Below, one piece after another: positions 34,415-43,228 of a stretch of 64,000 nucleotides of DNA (its first letter is position 1; every line of letters begins with the position of its first letter). Origin of the DNA: Cellulosimicrobium cellulans (GTDB lineage: Bacteria; Actinomycetota; Actinomycetes; Actinomycetales; Cellulomonadaceae); contig NZ_JAFBCN010000001.1 of assembly GCF_016907755.1 (NCBI RefSeq), positions 124,001-188,000 of the forward strand. Direction: 5' to 3'. The notes under the pieces are model-generated. The model made no database searches. It was not told where the DNA came from and saw nothing but the letters and a program-made list of their open reading frames with translations. Made by a program: the position numbers and the translations under genes.

Positions 34415-35575
34415 CTAGCCGCGGCCACAGGCGCGGCAGGTGCCGCGGCGGCGGAGCCAGTAGGCGTAGGTCGCCGCGCCGAGGGCGAGGGACCACACCG
34501 GCCACAGGAACGTCGGGCCGACGGCGCCCCACGAGTCCGCGGTCAGCGCCAGCCGGCTCTCGCCGAGCCCGATCACGATGAGCGAGAGCCCCGCGGGGAG
34601 CACCGCGACCGCCACGATCGTCGCCGGGACGACCGCCAGCCCGACCGGGACCCTGCGGCCCGCGAGCCCGACCATCCAGCGGGGGAAGACCTCGCCCCAG
34701 CGCTGGAACAGTCCGAGCGTGAGCACCGCACCGACGAGCGCGAAGCCGCCCAGCCCGAGCGCCGCGACCAGGCCGTCCTGCCCCGCGAGCTGGGCGACGT
34801 TCTCCGCCGAGAAGCCGAGCGGGATGCCGAGGACCCAGGCGATGCGGGTCACCGCGTAGAACGTCGGGATCGCGGCGGCGACGAGCGCGGCCGTCCGGCC
34901 CCAGCGCGCCGCGGCGGCGGGCGTCGTCCAGGCCGGGTCGTGGCCGTCGTGCCGACGTCCGCACGACGCGCACGCACCGACGCCGCGGCGCACGAACCGC
35001 CACGTCGAGGCGACGAGCAGGGCGGCGCCGGCCAGGAGCGCGAGCTGCGTGAGCGGGCCCGCGCCGAGGAAGTCCTGGAACGCGGCCCGGATCACGGGGT
35101 CGAACGGCGCCATGACGAGCGTGACCGGGAGGTACCCCAGCCGCGCCAGGATGGACGCGTCGGTGAGCGCGAGCACCCCGGCCGAGACGAGCGCGGTCGC
35201 CGCGACGGTCAGCGCACGGTCGGCCCGGGCGACGGGGCCGTGCCGACCCCCGAGCCACGCCCGCAGCGCGGTCGCCGCGCCGACGAGGGCGAGGACCGCG
35301 ACCCAGGGCGTGAGCGCCGCGCCCGCGACCCCGCTCAGGGCGCCGAACGACAGGTCGTTCGCGTCGCCGACCGCGAGCGTGCCGCCCGTCAGGGTGACGA
35401 CGAGGGCCGCGACGCCCCCGACCACCCACCACGCCGCGGCGGTCGGGGCGATCCACCGCCCGCGGGACGCGTGCGCCCCGGGACCGGGCGGCGCACCGGA
35501 GAGGGAACCGACGTCGACCGTGCGCGGGCCGGACGGCGTGGTGACGGAGGACGGGGGCGGGGTTCGTGTGCTCAT
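34415..35575 (-). CDS. Polytopic membrane protein with two CxxC motifs, downstream of a two-component system
   Basis: 386 residues with about eight to ten hydrophobic segments. Two cytoplasmic-type CxxC motifs occur, CASCGRRHDGHD (about residue 212) and CRACGRG at the very C-terminus, which together could bind one zinc. No transporter family was recognised. It lies 86 bases downstream of the response-regulator gene on the same strand, so it is probably co-transcribed with, or controlled by, that system. Confidence 0.7.
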   Translation of the reverse strand: MSTRTPPPSSVTTPSGPRTVDVGSLSGAPPGPGAHASRGRWIAPTAAAWWVVGGVAALVVTLTGGTLAVGDANDLSFGALSGVAGAALTPWVAVLALVGAATALRAWLGGRHGPVARADRALTVAATALVSAGVLALTDASILARLGYLPVTLVMAPFDPVIRAAFQDFLGAGPLTQLALLAGAALLVASTWRFVRRGVGACASCGRRHDGHDPAWTTPAAAARWGRTAALVAAAIPTFYAVTRIAWVLGIPLGFSAENVAQLAGQDGLVAALGLGGFALVGAVLTLGLFQRWGEVFPRWMVGLAGRRVPVGLAVVPATIVAVAVLPAGLSLIVIGLGESRLALTADSWGAVGPTFLWPVWSLALGAATYAYWLRRRGTCRACGRG

Positions 35576-35661
35576 GACTCGACCCTCGCGTCCGGCGGTG
35601 CGCGCCGGATCACCCGCGACGACGACGTCGCTCCCCCGCGCGGGGGAACGCTCGCGGCCGG

Positions 35662-36312
35662 TCAGCCGGCCCGCACGAACCCGGACTCGTAGGCGCGCAC
35701 GACGGCCTGCGTGCGGTCGCGCACCCCGAGCTTGGCGAGGACGTTGCCGACGTGCGTGCGCACCGTCTCGACGCCCAGGTAGAGCTCGCCCGCGATCTCC
35801 GCGTTCGACAACCCCTGCGCGACGAGCCGCAGCACCTCGCCCTCGCGCTCGGTGAGGTGCGCGGCGCGCAGCTCGTCACCCGCGGGCGGGCGGGCCGTCG
35901 CGAGCCGGCGCACCGCGTCGGGGAACAGGAGCGACTCGCCCCGCGCCACGACCCGCACGGCCTGCGCGACCTCCTCGGGCCGCGCGCGCTTGAGCAGGAA
36001 CCCGTGCGCGCCCGCGCGCAGCGCGTCGAGCACGTGGTCGTCGTTCTCGAACGTCGTGAGGACGAGCACGCGGGGTGCGTCGCCCCGCGCGAGGAGCGCG
36101 CGCGTCGCGGCGATACCGTCGACGCGCGGCATGCGCACGTCCATGAGCACGACGTCGGGGCGCGCCCGCGCGACGACCCCCGGCACCTCCGCCCCGTCGC
36201 CCGCCTCGCCGACGACCTCGAGGTCGGGCTCGGCGTCGAGGATGACCCGCAGTCCCGTGCGCACCAGAGGCTCGTCGTCCACCAGCACCACGCGCGTCGT
36301 CCCGTCGGTCAT
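35662..36312 (-). CDS. NarL/LuxR-family response regulator
   Basis: 216 residues. Receiver domain: VVLVDDEPLVRTGLRVIL with the acidic pair at 12-13, phosphoacceptor Asp58 in VVLMDVRMP, Thr in LVLTTF and Lys in GFLLKRA. The C-terminal LuxR HTH is LTEREGEVLRLVAQGLSNAEIAGELYLGVETVRTHVGNVLAKLGVRDRTQAV. The ATG overlaps the kinase stop by four bases. It binds DNA after phosphorylation by the adjacent kinase; targets probably include its own operon. Confidence 0.93.
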   Translation of the reverse strand: MTDGTTRVVLVDDEPLVRTGLRVILDAEPDLEVVGEAGDGAEVPGVVARARPDVVLMDVRMPRVDGIAATRALLARGDAPRVLVLTTFENDDHVLDALRAGAHGFLLKRARPEEVAQAVRVVARGESLLFPDAVRRLATARPPAGDELRAAHLTEREGEVLRLVAQGLSNAEIAGELYLGVETVRTHVGNVLAKLGVRDRTQAVVRAYESGFVRAG

Positions 36313-37649
36313 CCGCCCGATCCTGCCAGCGGGAACGTCGCGCGCACGACCCACGCGCCGCCGTCGGGCGCGGGACCCGCCGAGACGTCCCCGCGCAGCA
36401 GGTGAGCCCGCTCCCGCATGCCCGCGAGGCCGCGGCGCTCGCGACCGGGGGCGTCGGGTGCCCGACGGCGCGTGCCCGGCACGAGCGGGTTGCGCACCTC
36501 GACGACGAGCGCGCCGCCCGGACCCGAGGCCACGCCGACGGCGACCGGCTCGCCCGGGGCGTGCCGGAGCGCGTTCGTGAGCGCCTCCTGGACGACGCGG
36601 TACGCCTCCTGCGAGACCGCGCGCGGGACGTCGACCCGTGCGTCGCCGCCCGTGCGCCGGACGTCCGCCCCGGTCCGGCGCGCGTCGTCGAGCAGGGCGT
36701 CGAGGTCGTCGAGCGTGCGCGCCGGGCTGCGCACGGGCGCGGGCGGGGCGCCGCCCGTGGCCGAGGCGCCGTCCGCGCGGAGCAGCCCGAGGACGTGGTC
36801 GAGGTCCGCCATCGCGGTGCGGCCCGTCTCCTCGATCGCGGCGAGCGCGGCACGCGCGGCGACCGGGTCGCGGTCGAGGAGGCGGGCGGCCGCGGCGGCC
36901 TGCAGGGTCGTGACGGTCAGCGCGTGGCCCACCGAGTCGTGCAGCTCGCGTGCGAGCCGGCCCCGCTCGGCGTCGCGGTCGGCCGCCGCCTCGAGCTCCG
37001 CGATGCGCTCCGTCTGGTCGGGCCCGAGGAGCGGGAGGGCCGCCTGCCGCAGCATCGCGCGCGCGAGCGCGACGACGTACGGGACGGCGAGCAGCGCGAG
37101 CACCGCGGTGACCAGCCACGTCCACGCGGGCAGCGCCTCCCACGGCCGCCAGTCGGTGAGGAGGACCGGCTCGACGCCCGTCGCGGAGAGGACGAGCTGC
37201 GTCGCGACCGGGACGAGGAACAGCACCACGACGAGCACCGCGGCACCGAGCGTGAGGTGCAGCCCGTACCAGGCCGCGGCGCGCCAGCGCGTGGCCGCAC
37301 CGGGCGCGGGCGCTCCCGGCGCGGGCAGCGGCACGTCGACGTCGAGGAACGTCCGGGCCGCCGCGATCTCCAGCGAGCGCACCGTGGCCAGGAACGGCGG
37401 CGTGCTCACGAGGACCGCGGAGACGAGGGCCAGGACGAGGATCGCGACGCGCGGCGTCTGCAGCGAGGCGAACATCTGCACGAACCCGGCGACCAGCGTC
37501 ACGTACGCGCCGGCGACCACGCCGCCGACCACGAGGTAGACGCCCGCCCGGACGGTGGTCGCGCTGCGCAGCGGTGCGACCACCCGTCCCCACCCGCCCG
37601 GCCCCGGCGCGGTCGCCGCACGGGTCGGGCGGGCGTCGTCGGGCGTCAT
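36309..37649 (-). CDS. DesK/NarX-type sensor histidine kinase
   Basis: 446 residues. Four hydrophobic segments in the N-terminal half (about 35-60, 68-95, 128-158, 175-200), then the HisKA_3 dimerisation helix RGRLARELHDSVGHALTVTTLQ with His237 as phosphoacceptor, and the ATPase domain EALTNALRHAPGEPV ... GLAGMRERAHLLRGDVSAG. No periplasmic sensor domain of size is seen, so it probably senses membrane state or a membrane partner, possibly the polytopic protein encoded downstream. GAGACT (minus strand, 37656-37661) ends six bases before the ATG. Confidence 0.92.
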   Translation of the reverse strand: MTPDDARPTRAATAPGPGGWGRVVAPLRSATTVRAGVYLVVGGVVAGAYVTLVAGFVQMFASLQTPRVAILVLALVSAVLVSTPPFLATVRSLEIAAARTFLDVDVPLPAPGAPAPGAATRWRAAAWYGLHLTLGAAVLVVVLFLVPVATQLVLSATGVEPVLLTDWRPWEALPAWTWLVTAVLALLAVPYVVALARAMLRQAALPLLGPDQTERIAELEAAADRDAERGRLARELHDSVGHALTVTTLQAAAAARLLDRDPVAARAALAAIEETGRTAMADLDHVLGLLRADGASATGGAPPAPVRSPARTLDDLDALLDDARRTGADVRRTGGDARVDVPRAVSQEAYRVVQEALTNALRHAPGEPVAVGVASGPGGALVVEVRNPLVPGTRRRAPDAPGRERRGLAGMRERAHLLRGDVSAGPAPDGGAWVVRATFPLAGSGG

Positions 37650-37761
37650 GGCCCCAGTCTCCCGGGACCGGGCAGGGCGCGCCTCCCCCGGCCGGGGGAA
37701 ACCGTACGAGCCGACCGCCCGTCCCCGCGCGGTCCCGCCCGGCCGCTGGTCCAATGGGCGC

Positions 37762-38505
37762 ATGCTCGGGTTCTGGTGGGGCCTCGTCGGCGCGTCGTCG
37801 CTGCTCCTCGGCGCGGCGCTCGTCTTCTGGCGGCCGCCGGGCCAGCGGCTCGTCGGGCTCATCATGGCGTTCGGGTCGGGCGTGCTCATCAGCGCGGTCG
37901 CGTACGACCTCGTCGAGGACGCGTCCACGCACGCGAGCGGCCTCGTCCTGCTCGCCGGCCTCGCGGGCGGCGCGCTGACGTTCTTCGTCGGCGACCGCAT
38001 CATCGACCGGATGGGCGGCGAGGGCCGCAAGCGGTCCACTGGCGTGCAGGCGGAGTCCGTCCAGGCGGCGGGCGGGACCGGGGGCGCGGCGATCGCGCTC
38101 GGCACGGTGCTCGACGGCATCCCCGAGTCGGTCGTCCTCGGAGCGACGCTCATCGGCGGCGGCGGGGTCAGCGTCGCGATGCTCGCCGCCGTGTTCGTCT
38201 CGAACCTTCCCGAGGCGATGTCCGCGACGTCGGGGCTGCTCAAGGCGGGCACGAAGCCCTCACGGCTCTGGGTGCTGTGGGGGTCGACGACCCTGGTCTC
38301 GGCGCTCGCGGCCGGGATCGGCTACGTCGCGCTCGACGGCGCGTCGCCCGCGGTCGTGGCGATCACGCAGGCGTTCGCCGCCGGGGCGCTGCTCACGATG
38401 CTCGTCGACACGATGATCCCCGAGGCGACGGAGTTCGGCGGCCCGGTCACCGGACTCGTCACGGTGCTGGGCTTCGCGACGGCGTTCGGGCTGAGCTCGC
38501 TCTGA
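37762..38505 (+). CDS. ZIP-family metal transporter
   Basis: 247 residues with about eight helices. The ZIP signature region is ALGTVLDGIPESVVLGATL in helix 4 and SNLPEAMSATSGLL in helix 5; the usual metal-binding His before the PE in helix 4 is Asp-Gly here, as in a subset of bacterial ZIPs. The inter-helix loop GEGRKRSTGVQAESVQ lacks a His-rich stretch. Probably imports a divalent metal; specificity unknown. TCCAAT (37750-37755) ends six bases before the ATG. Confidence 0.87.
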   Translation: MLGFWWGLVGASSLLLGAALVFWRPPGQRLVGLIMAFGSGVLISAVAYDLVEDASTHASGLVLLAGLAGGALTFFVGDRIIDRMGGEGRKRSTGVQAESVQAAGGTGGAAIALGTVLDGIPESVVLGATLIGGGGVSVAMLAAVFVSNLPEAMSATSGLLKAGTKPSRLWVLWGSTTLVSALAAGIGYVALDGASPAVVAITQAFAAGALLTMLVDTMIPEATEFGGPVTGLVTVLGFATAFGLSSL

Positions 38506-38508
38506 GCG

Positions 38509-39153
38509 TCAGGCCGCGAGGTCCTGGCCGCTCATGCGGTGGATCGACGCCATGACCTCGTCCGTGAGCTCGCGCCGCGCCTGCGCGGGCTTGGTGCCCG
38601 CCGTGATCTGGCGCTGCGGGTCGATGGGCTTGCCGAAGTGCACCTGGACGCGGTGCAGGCGCGGGATCCGCTTGCCGATCGGCTGAACCTTGTCCGTGCC
38701 GCGCACGGCGACGGGGACGACCGGGGCGTGGCCCGCGAGCGCCAGCCAGGCGACACCGGTGCGGCCCGCGTGCAGCTTGCCGTCGCGCGAGCGCGTGCCC
38801 TCGGGGTAGATGCCGAACGCGCCGCCGCGCTGGAGCACCTCGAGGGCGTCCTCGAGCGAGCGCTGCCCCGCGCGCGGGTCGTCGCGCTGGACGGGGATCA
38901 TGCCGATCGTCGTGAAGAACCAGCGCGAGAGCCGGCCCTTGAGCCCGCGGCCCGTGAAGTACTCGGCCTTGGCGAGGAACGTGACGTGCCGCGGCGCGAC
39001 GATCGGGATGAGGATCGAGTCGATGAACGACAGGTGGTTGCTCGCGAGGATGACCGCCCCGTTGCGCGGGATGTTGTTGCGTCCGGTCACCTGTGGTCGC
39101 AGCAGCACGTAGGCGAGCAGCGACAGGATGAGCCTCAGGACGCGGTAGGTCAT
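38509..39153 (-). CDS. plsC: 1-acyl-sn-glycerol-3-phosphate acyltransferase
   Basis: 214 residues. The PlsC motifs are NHLSFIDSI (HX4D), FFTTIGMIPVQRDDPRAG, and YPEGTRSRDGKLHAGRTGVAWLAL, which binds the glycerol phosphate. It adds the second acyl chain to lysophosphatidic acid at the inner membrane face; paralogues with other lysolipid substrates exist, so the symbol is provisional. CACAAT on the minus strand (39160-39165) ends six bases before the ATG. Convergent with the ZIP gene, three bases apart. Confidence 0.9.
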   Translation of the reverse strand: MTYRVLRLILSLLAYVLLRPQVTGRNNIPRNGAVILASNHLSFIDSILIPIVAPRHVTFLAKAEYFTGRGLKGRLSRWFFTTIGMIPVQRDDPRAGQRSLEDALEVLQRGGAFGIYPEGTRSRDGKLHAGRTGVAWLALAGHAPVVPVAVRGTDKVQPIGKRIPRLHRVQVHFGKPIDPQRQITAGTKPAQARRELTDEVMASIHRMSGQDLAA

Positions 39154-39242
39154 CCGTTCATTGTGCACCGTCGTCGGCGCACGTCCGTGCACGCGGTGTT
39201 CGGCCCCGGTGTCCGCGCAGGTCACCTCGGGTCACCTCCGGT

Positions 39243-40697
39243 TCACGTGCCCCGGCGCGCCTCCGCCGACGCGACGCGGCGTGCACGGCCGCCGCGTGTC
39301 ACCGCGTAGAGGGCCAGGACGACGATCACCAGACCGGCCGTGGACAGGAGCTGGGCGCGCGCGGCGTCGTCGGTCAGCATGAGGACGGCGAGCGCCGCGA
39401 GGCCCGCGAGCACGGCCCACGTGAGCCACGGGAAGCCCCACATGCGCAACGTCATCGGCTCGCCCGACGCGCGCGCCTGCGACTCGATCCGGCGGCGCAG
39501 CCGGAGCTGCGACACCGCCACGAGCACCCACACGACGAGCAGCGCCGCGCCCACCGCGTTGAGCAGGATGCCGAGCAGCGCCTCGGGCAGGAGCCAGTTC
39601 AGCCCGACCGCGACGAGCGCGAAGAACACCGAGACGAGCACCGAGACCCACGGCACGTCACGACGTGACACGCGCCGCAGGGCCCGCGGCCCGTCGCCGC
39701 GCCCGGCGAGCGAGTACGCCATGCGGGACGTGCCGTAGACGTTCGCGTTGAACGCCGACAGGAGCGCGATCACCACGACCACCTCCATGACGCGCGCCGC
39801 CCCCTGGAGCCCGGCGAGGTCGAGCACCGCGACGAACGGGCTCTCTGCCAGCAGCGGCGAGTCCCACGGCAGGACGAGCACCATGATCGCGACCGAGCCC
39901 AGGTAGAACACGAGGATCCGCCACACGATGCTGCGGGTCGCGCGCGCGACGGCGGTGCGCGGCTCGCGCGCCTCCGCGGCGGCGATCGTGACGATCTCGA
40001 TGCCCCCGAACGCGAAGACGACGACGAGCAGCCCCGCGGCGATCCCGGCCCATCCCTCGGGCGCGAAGCCGCCGTGGCCCAGGAGGTTCGACGTGCCGAC
40101 GGGGTCGGTCCCGGGCAGCAGGCCGAGGACCAGCAGGACGCCGACCACGAGGAACCCGACGATCGCCGCGACCTTGACGAACGCGAACCAGAACTCGAGC
40201 TCGCCGAACTGCCGCACGCCCCACAGGTTGATCACCGCGAACACGACGACCACGACGAGCGCGACGCCCCACTGCGGCACGTCCGGGTACCAGCCGGTGA
40301 CGATGCGCGCGGCGCCGGTGATCTCCGCGCCGAGCACCATGACGAGCATGAACCAGTAGAGCCAGCCCAGCAGGAACCCGGCCCAGGGCCCGAGCGCCTC
40401 CTCCGCGTACACGGAGAACGACCCGCTCGCGGGCCGCGCGCTCGCCATCTCGGCGAGCATCCGCATGACGAGGATGACGACGACGCCCGCGATCGCGTAC
40501 GACACGAGCACGGCGGGCCCGGCGGTCGCGATCCCGACGCCCGAGCCGAGGAACAGGCCCGCGCCGATCGCGGAGCCCAGCCCCATCATCGTCAGGTGCC
40601 GCGTCCGCAGCCCGTGCCCGAGGTGGTCGGCCGCCGGGCTCTCGGTCGGTGCGTCGTTCGCGGTCGGTGCCGGGTGCTCGGGCGTGGGGGCGCTCAT
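39243..40697 (-). CDS. Amino-acid permease (APC superfamily, AAT-like)
   Basis: 484 residues, twelve helices. It begins HGLRTRHLTMMGLGSAIGAGLFLGSGVGIATAGPAVLVSYAIAG, the APC helix-1 unwound GSAIGAG site, and continues with EMASARPASGSFSVYAEEALGPWAGFLLGWLYW. These match GABA/aromatic/lysine-type H+-coupled permeases. The exact amino acid cannot be told. It is separated by a hairpin from the nucleobase permease upstream on the same strand and so may be read independently. Confidence 0.9.
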   Translation of the reverse strand: MSAPTPEHPAPTANDAPTESPAADHLGHGLRTRHLTMMGLGSAIGAGLFLGSGVGIATAGPAVLVSYAIAGVVVILVMRMLAEMASARPASGSFSVYAEEALGPWAGFLLGWLYWFMLVMVLGAEITGAARIVTGWYPDVPQWGVALVVVVVFAVINLWGVRQFGELEFWFAFVKVAAIVGFLVVGVLLVLGLLPGTDPVGTSNLLGHGGFAPEGWAGIAAGLLVVVFAFGGIEIVTIAAAEAREPRTAVARATRSIVWRILVFYLGSVAIMVLVLPWDSPLLAESPFVAVLDLAGLQGAARVMEVVVVIALLSAFNANVYGTSRMAYSLAGRGDGPRALRRVSRRDVPWVSVLVSVFFALVAVGLNWLLPEALLGILLNAVGAALLVVWVLVAVSQLRLRRRIESQARASGEPMTLRMWGFPWLTWAVLAGLAALAVLMLTDDAARAQLLSTAGLVIVVLALYAVTRGGRARRVASAEARRGT

Positions 40698-40773
40698 GGT
40701 GCGGTCCTGCGGTCGGGGTGCCGGTGTCGTGCTCGACGCCGACCCACGACGCTACACGGCCCGGGCACGACGG

Positions 40774-40815
40774 CGCCCCGCACCCGGCGCGAGGGGGTCG
40801 CTCGGGTGCGGGGCG
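40774..40815 (-). terminator. Hairpin after the nucleobase permease gene
   Basis: CGCCCCGCACCCG (40774-40786) and its exact complement (40803-40815) form a 13-base-pair stem with a 16-base loop, just past the permease stop (minus strand) and before the APC permease start. Confidence 0.6.
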
Positions 40816-40853
40816 GCGTCGGGCACGACGCTGTGCCTGCTCGCCGGGTGCGC

Positions 40854-42497
40854 CTACGGGGTCGCGGTCCGCGGGAGCGGGGCGACCGCGTGCTGCCGGG
40901 GAGTCGTGCTCTCGCCGTCGGCGGCACCACCCGCGGGCGCCGCCTCGGGCGCCGGGGAGGGCGCCCCGTCGACCTGCTGCTCGCCCGCGACGGGCGCGGG
41001 GTTCGCCGCGGGCTCCGCCGGCGGGACCGTGTCGGTGGCCGCGGGCCGGCGGGTCGATCCGTTGATGACGCCGTCGTCCTCGAGGTCGTCGAGGTCGTCC
41101 TCGTCCACCGAGCTCGCGCCGTGCTCGGCGCCCGCGGCGAACACGGACGGGTCGGGCGGGTTGCCGAGCTTGACGTGGTTGAACAGCAGGTTGAGCAGGA
41201 TCGCCATGACCGCGGCGGAGCTGATGCCCGAGTGGAAGATGATGCCGAACCACGTGGGGAACTGGTCGTAGAAGTCGGGCTTGGCGATGGGGATCATGCC
41301 GAACGAGATCGACGCCGCCACGATGATGAGGTTCATCGGCCGGGAGTAGTCGACCTTCGCGAGCGTGCGGATGCCGGATGCCGCGACGGAGCCGAACAGC
41401 ACGACGCCCGCACCGCCGAGGACCGGCGTCGGGACCGCGGCCACGACGCGGCCCAGGACCGGCAGGAGGCCGAGGACCACGAGGATCGCGCCGCCCGCCG
41501 CGACGACGAACCGCGACTTCACGCCCGTGATGGCCACGAGCCCGACGTTCTGCGCGAACGCCGACTGCGTGAACGAGCCGAAGAACGGCGAGACGACGGA
41601 CGACGCCATGTCGGCGCGCAGGCCGTTCGCGATGCGCTTGCGGTCCACCTTGGTGCCGACGATCTCGCCCACGGCGATGATGTCCGCCGTCGTCTCGGTG
41701 AGGGTCACGAGGATGACGATGAGCATCGAGATGATCGCGGCGATCTCGAACGTCGGGGCGCCGAAGCCGAGGAACGACGGGAACGCGGCGACCGGGCCGT
41801 CGCCCACGCCGGAGAAGTCCGCCTTGCCCAGCGCGAGGGCGATGAGGGTGCCGACGACGATCGCGATGAGGATGGACAGGCGCGAGATCGTGCCGCTGCC
41901 CACCTTCGACAGCAGGATGACGATCGCGAACGTCAGCGCGGCGAGGCCGATGTTGCTCACCGAGCCGTAGTCGGGCGCGCTCGCGTTGCCGCCCATGGCC
42001 CAGTTGGCGGCGACGGGCATGAGCGTCAGACCGATCGTCGTGATGACCACGCCCGTGACGACCGGGGGGAAGAACCGGATGATCTGCGCGAAGAACGGCG
42101 TGATGAGCAGGCCGACCGCCGACGCGACGAGCACCGCGCCCAGCACGCCGGGGATCCCTCCCCCGCCGTTGACGATCGCGACCATCGTCGACACGCCCGC
42201 GAACGACACGCCCTGCACGAGCGGGAGCTGCGACCCGAAGAACGGGATGCCGAGCGTCTGCAGGATCGTCGCGAGGCCGCCCATGAAGAGGGACGCCGCG
42301 ACGAGCGTCCCGATCTCGGCCCCGGTCAGCCCGGCGGCGCCGCCCACGATGAGCGGTGGGGCGATGATGCCGCCGTACATCGTGAGCACGTGCTGGAACC
42401 CGTACCCGAACGTCGACCCGATGGGCAGCCGCTCGTCCTCGGGGCGTACCGGACGCCGTTCTGCGCCGTCCGTGGCCCTCGTGGCTCGCGCGTTCAT
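40854..42497 (-). CDS. Nucleobase:cation symporter-2 (uracil/xanthine/urate permease type)
   Basis: 547 residues. About 14 helices with the NCS2 motifs QHVLTMYGGIIAPPLIVGGAAGL near the N-terminus and TETTADIIAVGEIVGTKVDRKRIANGLRADMASS (the QEN-like region, with Glu-Thr-Thr as in purine or urate transporters). A C-terminal acidic, proline-rich tail of about 90 residues is unusual in length. It imports a purine or urate with a proton. GGAGG is six bases before the ATG and an inverted-repeat operator lies at 42522-42536. The purine deaminase at 43229-44593 suggests a shared pathway. Confidence 0.9.
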   Translation of the reverse strand: MNARATRATDGAERRPVRPEDERLPIGSTFGYGFQHVLTMYGGIIAPPLIVGGAAGLTGAEIGTLVAASLFMGGLATILQTLGIPFFGSQLPLVQGVSFAGVSTMVAIVNGGGGIPGVLGAVLVASAVGLLITPFFAQIIRFFPPVVTGVVITTIGLTLMPVAANWAMGGNASAPDYGSVSNIGLAALTFAIVILLSKVGSGTISRLSILIAIVVGTLIALALGKADFSGVGDGPVAAFPSFLGFGAPTFEIAAIISMLIVILVTLTETTADIIAVGEIVGTKVDRKRIANGLRADMASSVVSPFFGSFTQSAFAQNVGLVAITGVKSRFVVAAGGAILVVLGLLPVLGRVVAAVPTPVLGGAGVVLFGSVAASGIRTLAKVDYSRPMNLIIVAASISFGMIPIAKPDFYDQFPTWFGIIFHSGISSAAVMAILLNLLFNHVKLGNPPDPSVFAAGAEHGASSVDEDDLDDLEDDGVINGSTRRPAATDTVPPAEPAANPAPVAGEQQVDGAPSPAPEAAPAGGAADGESTTPRQHAVAPLPRTATP

Positions 42498-42521
42498 AGC
42501 GGACCTCCTCGTCAGCTATCG

Positions 42522-42536
42522 TTCCGCTTGGCGGAA
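42522..42536 (-). promoter_or_regulatory. Inverted-repeat operator before the nucleobase permease
   Basis: TTCCGC-TTG-GCGGAA is perfectly symmetric and lies 25 bases before the permease ATG. On the minus strand a TTGACA lies upstream at 42571-42576. TTCC-GGAA-type sites are used by several IclR-family repressors, so an IclR-type purine regulator is a reasonable guess. Confidence 0.5.
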
Positions 42537-42679
42537 AACTACTTCCACTATTCGAACGCCAAGTGTGACGCGTGTCAAGCCCCTCCCGGCAACTCGCACG
42601 TGGCCTGCGGCGACGGCCTGGTACGACGTCGACGTCAAAGCACTGGCCCCGGCCCGCCCGGCCTCCGTAGCCTCCAGCG

Positions 42680-43174
42680 GTGACCACGACGCTCCGCCCC
42701 TACCGCTCCACGGACCTCGACGCGGTCGCCGACCTGTCGCTGCGCGCGTGGGAGGACGCCTTCGCCTCGTGGCGGGAGATCCTCGGCGAGCGCCTCTACG
42801 GGCTCGCGTACCCCGACTGGCGGCGCAGCCAGGAGGCGGAGGTGCGCGGCACGTGCGAGAAGCACCCCGCGACGACGGTCGTCGCGGAGCGGGCCGGCCG
42901 GGTCGTCGGGTTCGCGACCGCGGTGATCGGCGAGCCTCCCGCCGAAGGAGCCCGCACCGGCGACGTCGAGATCATCGCCGTCGACCCCGACGCGCAGGGC
43001 GAGGGCGTCGGGAGGATCCTCGTGGACGCCGCGCTGCAGCTCCTGCGCGACGCCGGGTGCGCGTACGCCAACGTCTGGACCGGCGGCGACCCGGGGCACG
43101 ACGCCGCCCGCGCCCTGTACGAGTCGAGCGGCTTCACCGCGCTCCCCGTCGTCCACTACTACCGCGAGCTCTGA
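42680..43174 (+). CDS. GNAT-family N-acetyltransferase
   Basis: 164 residues from GTG. The acetyl-CoA site is VDPDAQGEGVGRILVDAALQLL, preceded by VEIIA and followed by AARALYESSGFTALPVVHYYREL. The early segment WEDAFASWREILGERLYG is a typical substrate-side helix pair. Substrate unknown. TAGCCT (42668-42673) ends six bases before the GTG, supporting this start. Confidence 0.87.
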   Translation: MTTTLRPYRSTDLDAVADLSLRAWEDAFASWREILGERLYGLAYPDWRRSQEAEVRGTCEKHPATTVVAERAGRVVGFATAVIGEPPAEGARTGDVEIIAVDPDAQGEGVGRILVDAALQLLRDAGCAYANVWTGGDPGHDAARALYESSGFTALPVVHYYREL

Positions 43175-43177
43175 GCC

Positions 43178-43217
43178 GGCGGGGACGCGCCGGTCGGCGA
43201 CCGGGCACGTCCCCGCC
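43178..43217. terminator. Hairpin between convergent genes
   Basis: GGCGGGGACG (43178-43187) and CGTCCCCGCC (43208-43217) pair perfectly. They lie between the GNAT stop and the stop of the purine deaminase gene. Confidence 0.55.
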
Positions 43218-43228
43218 CGGCAGCGGGT

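Noticed and set aside
39658-42687. A 1009-codon minus-strand frame spanning the two permeases
   Set aside because: It is a frameshifted shadow of two well-defined transporter genes and would ignore the terminator between them.
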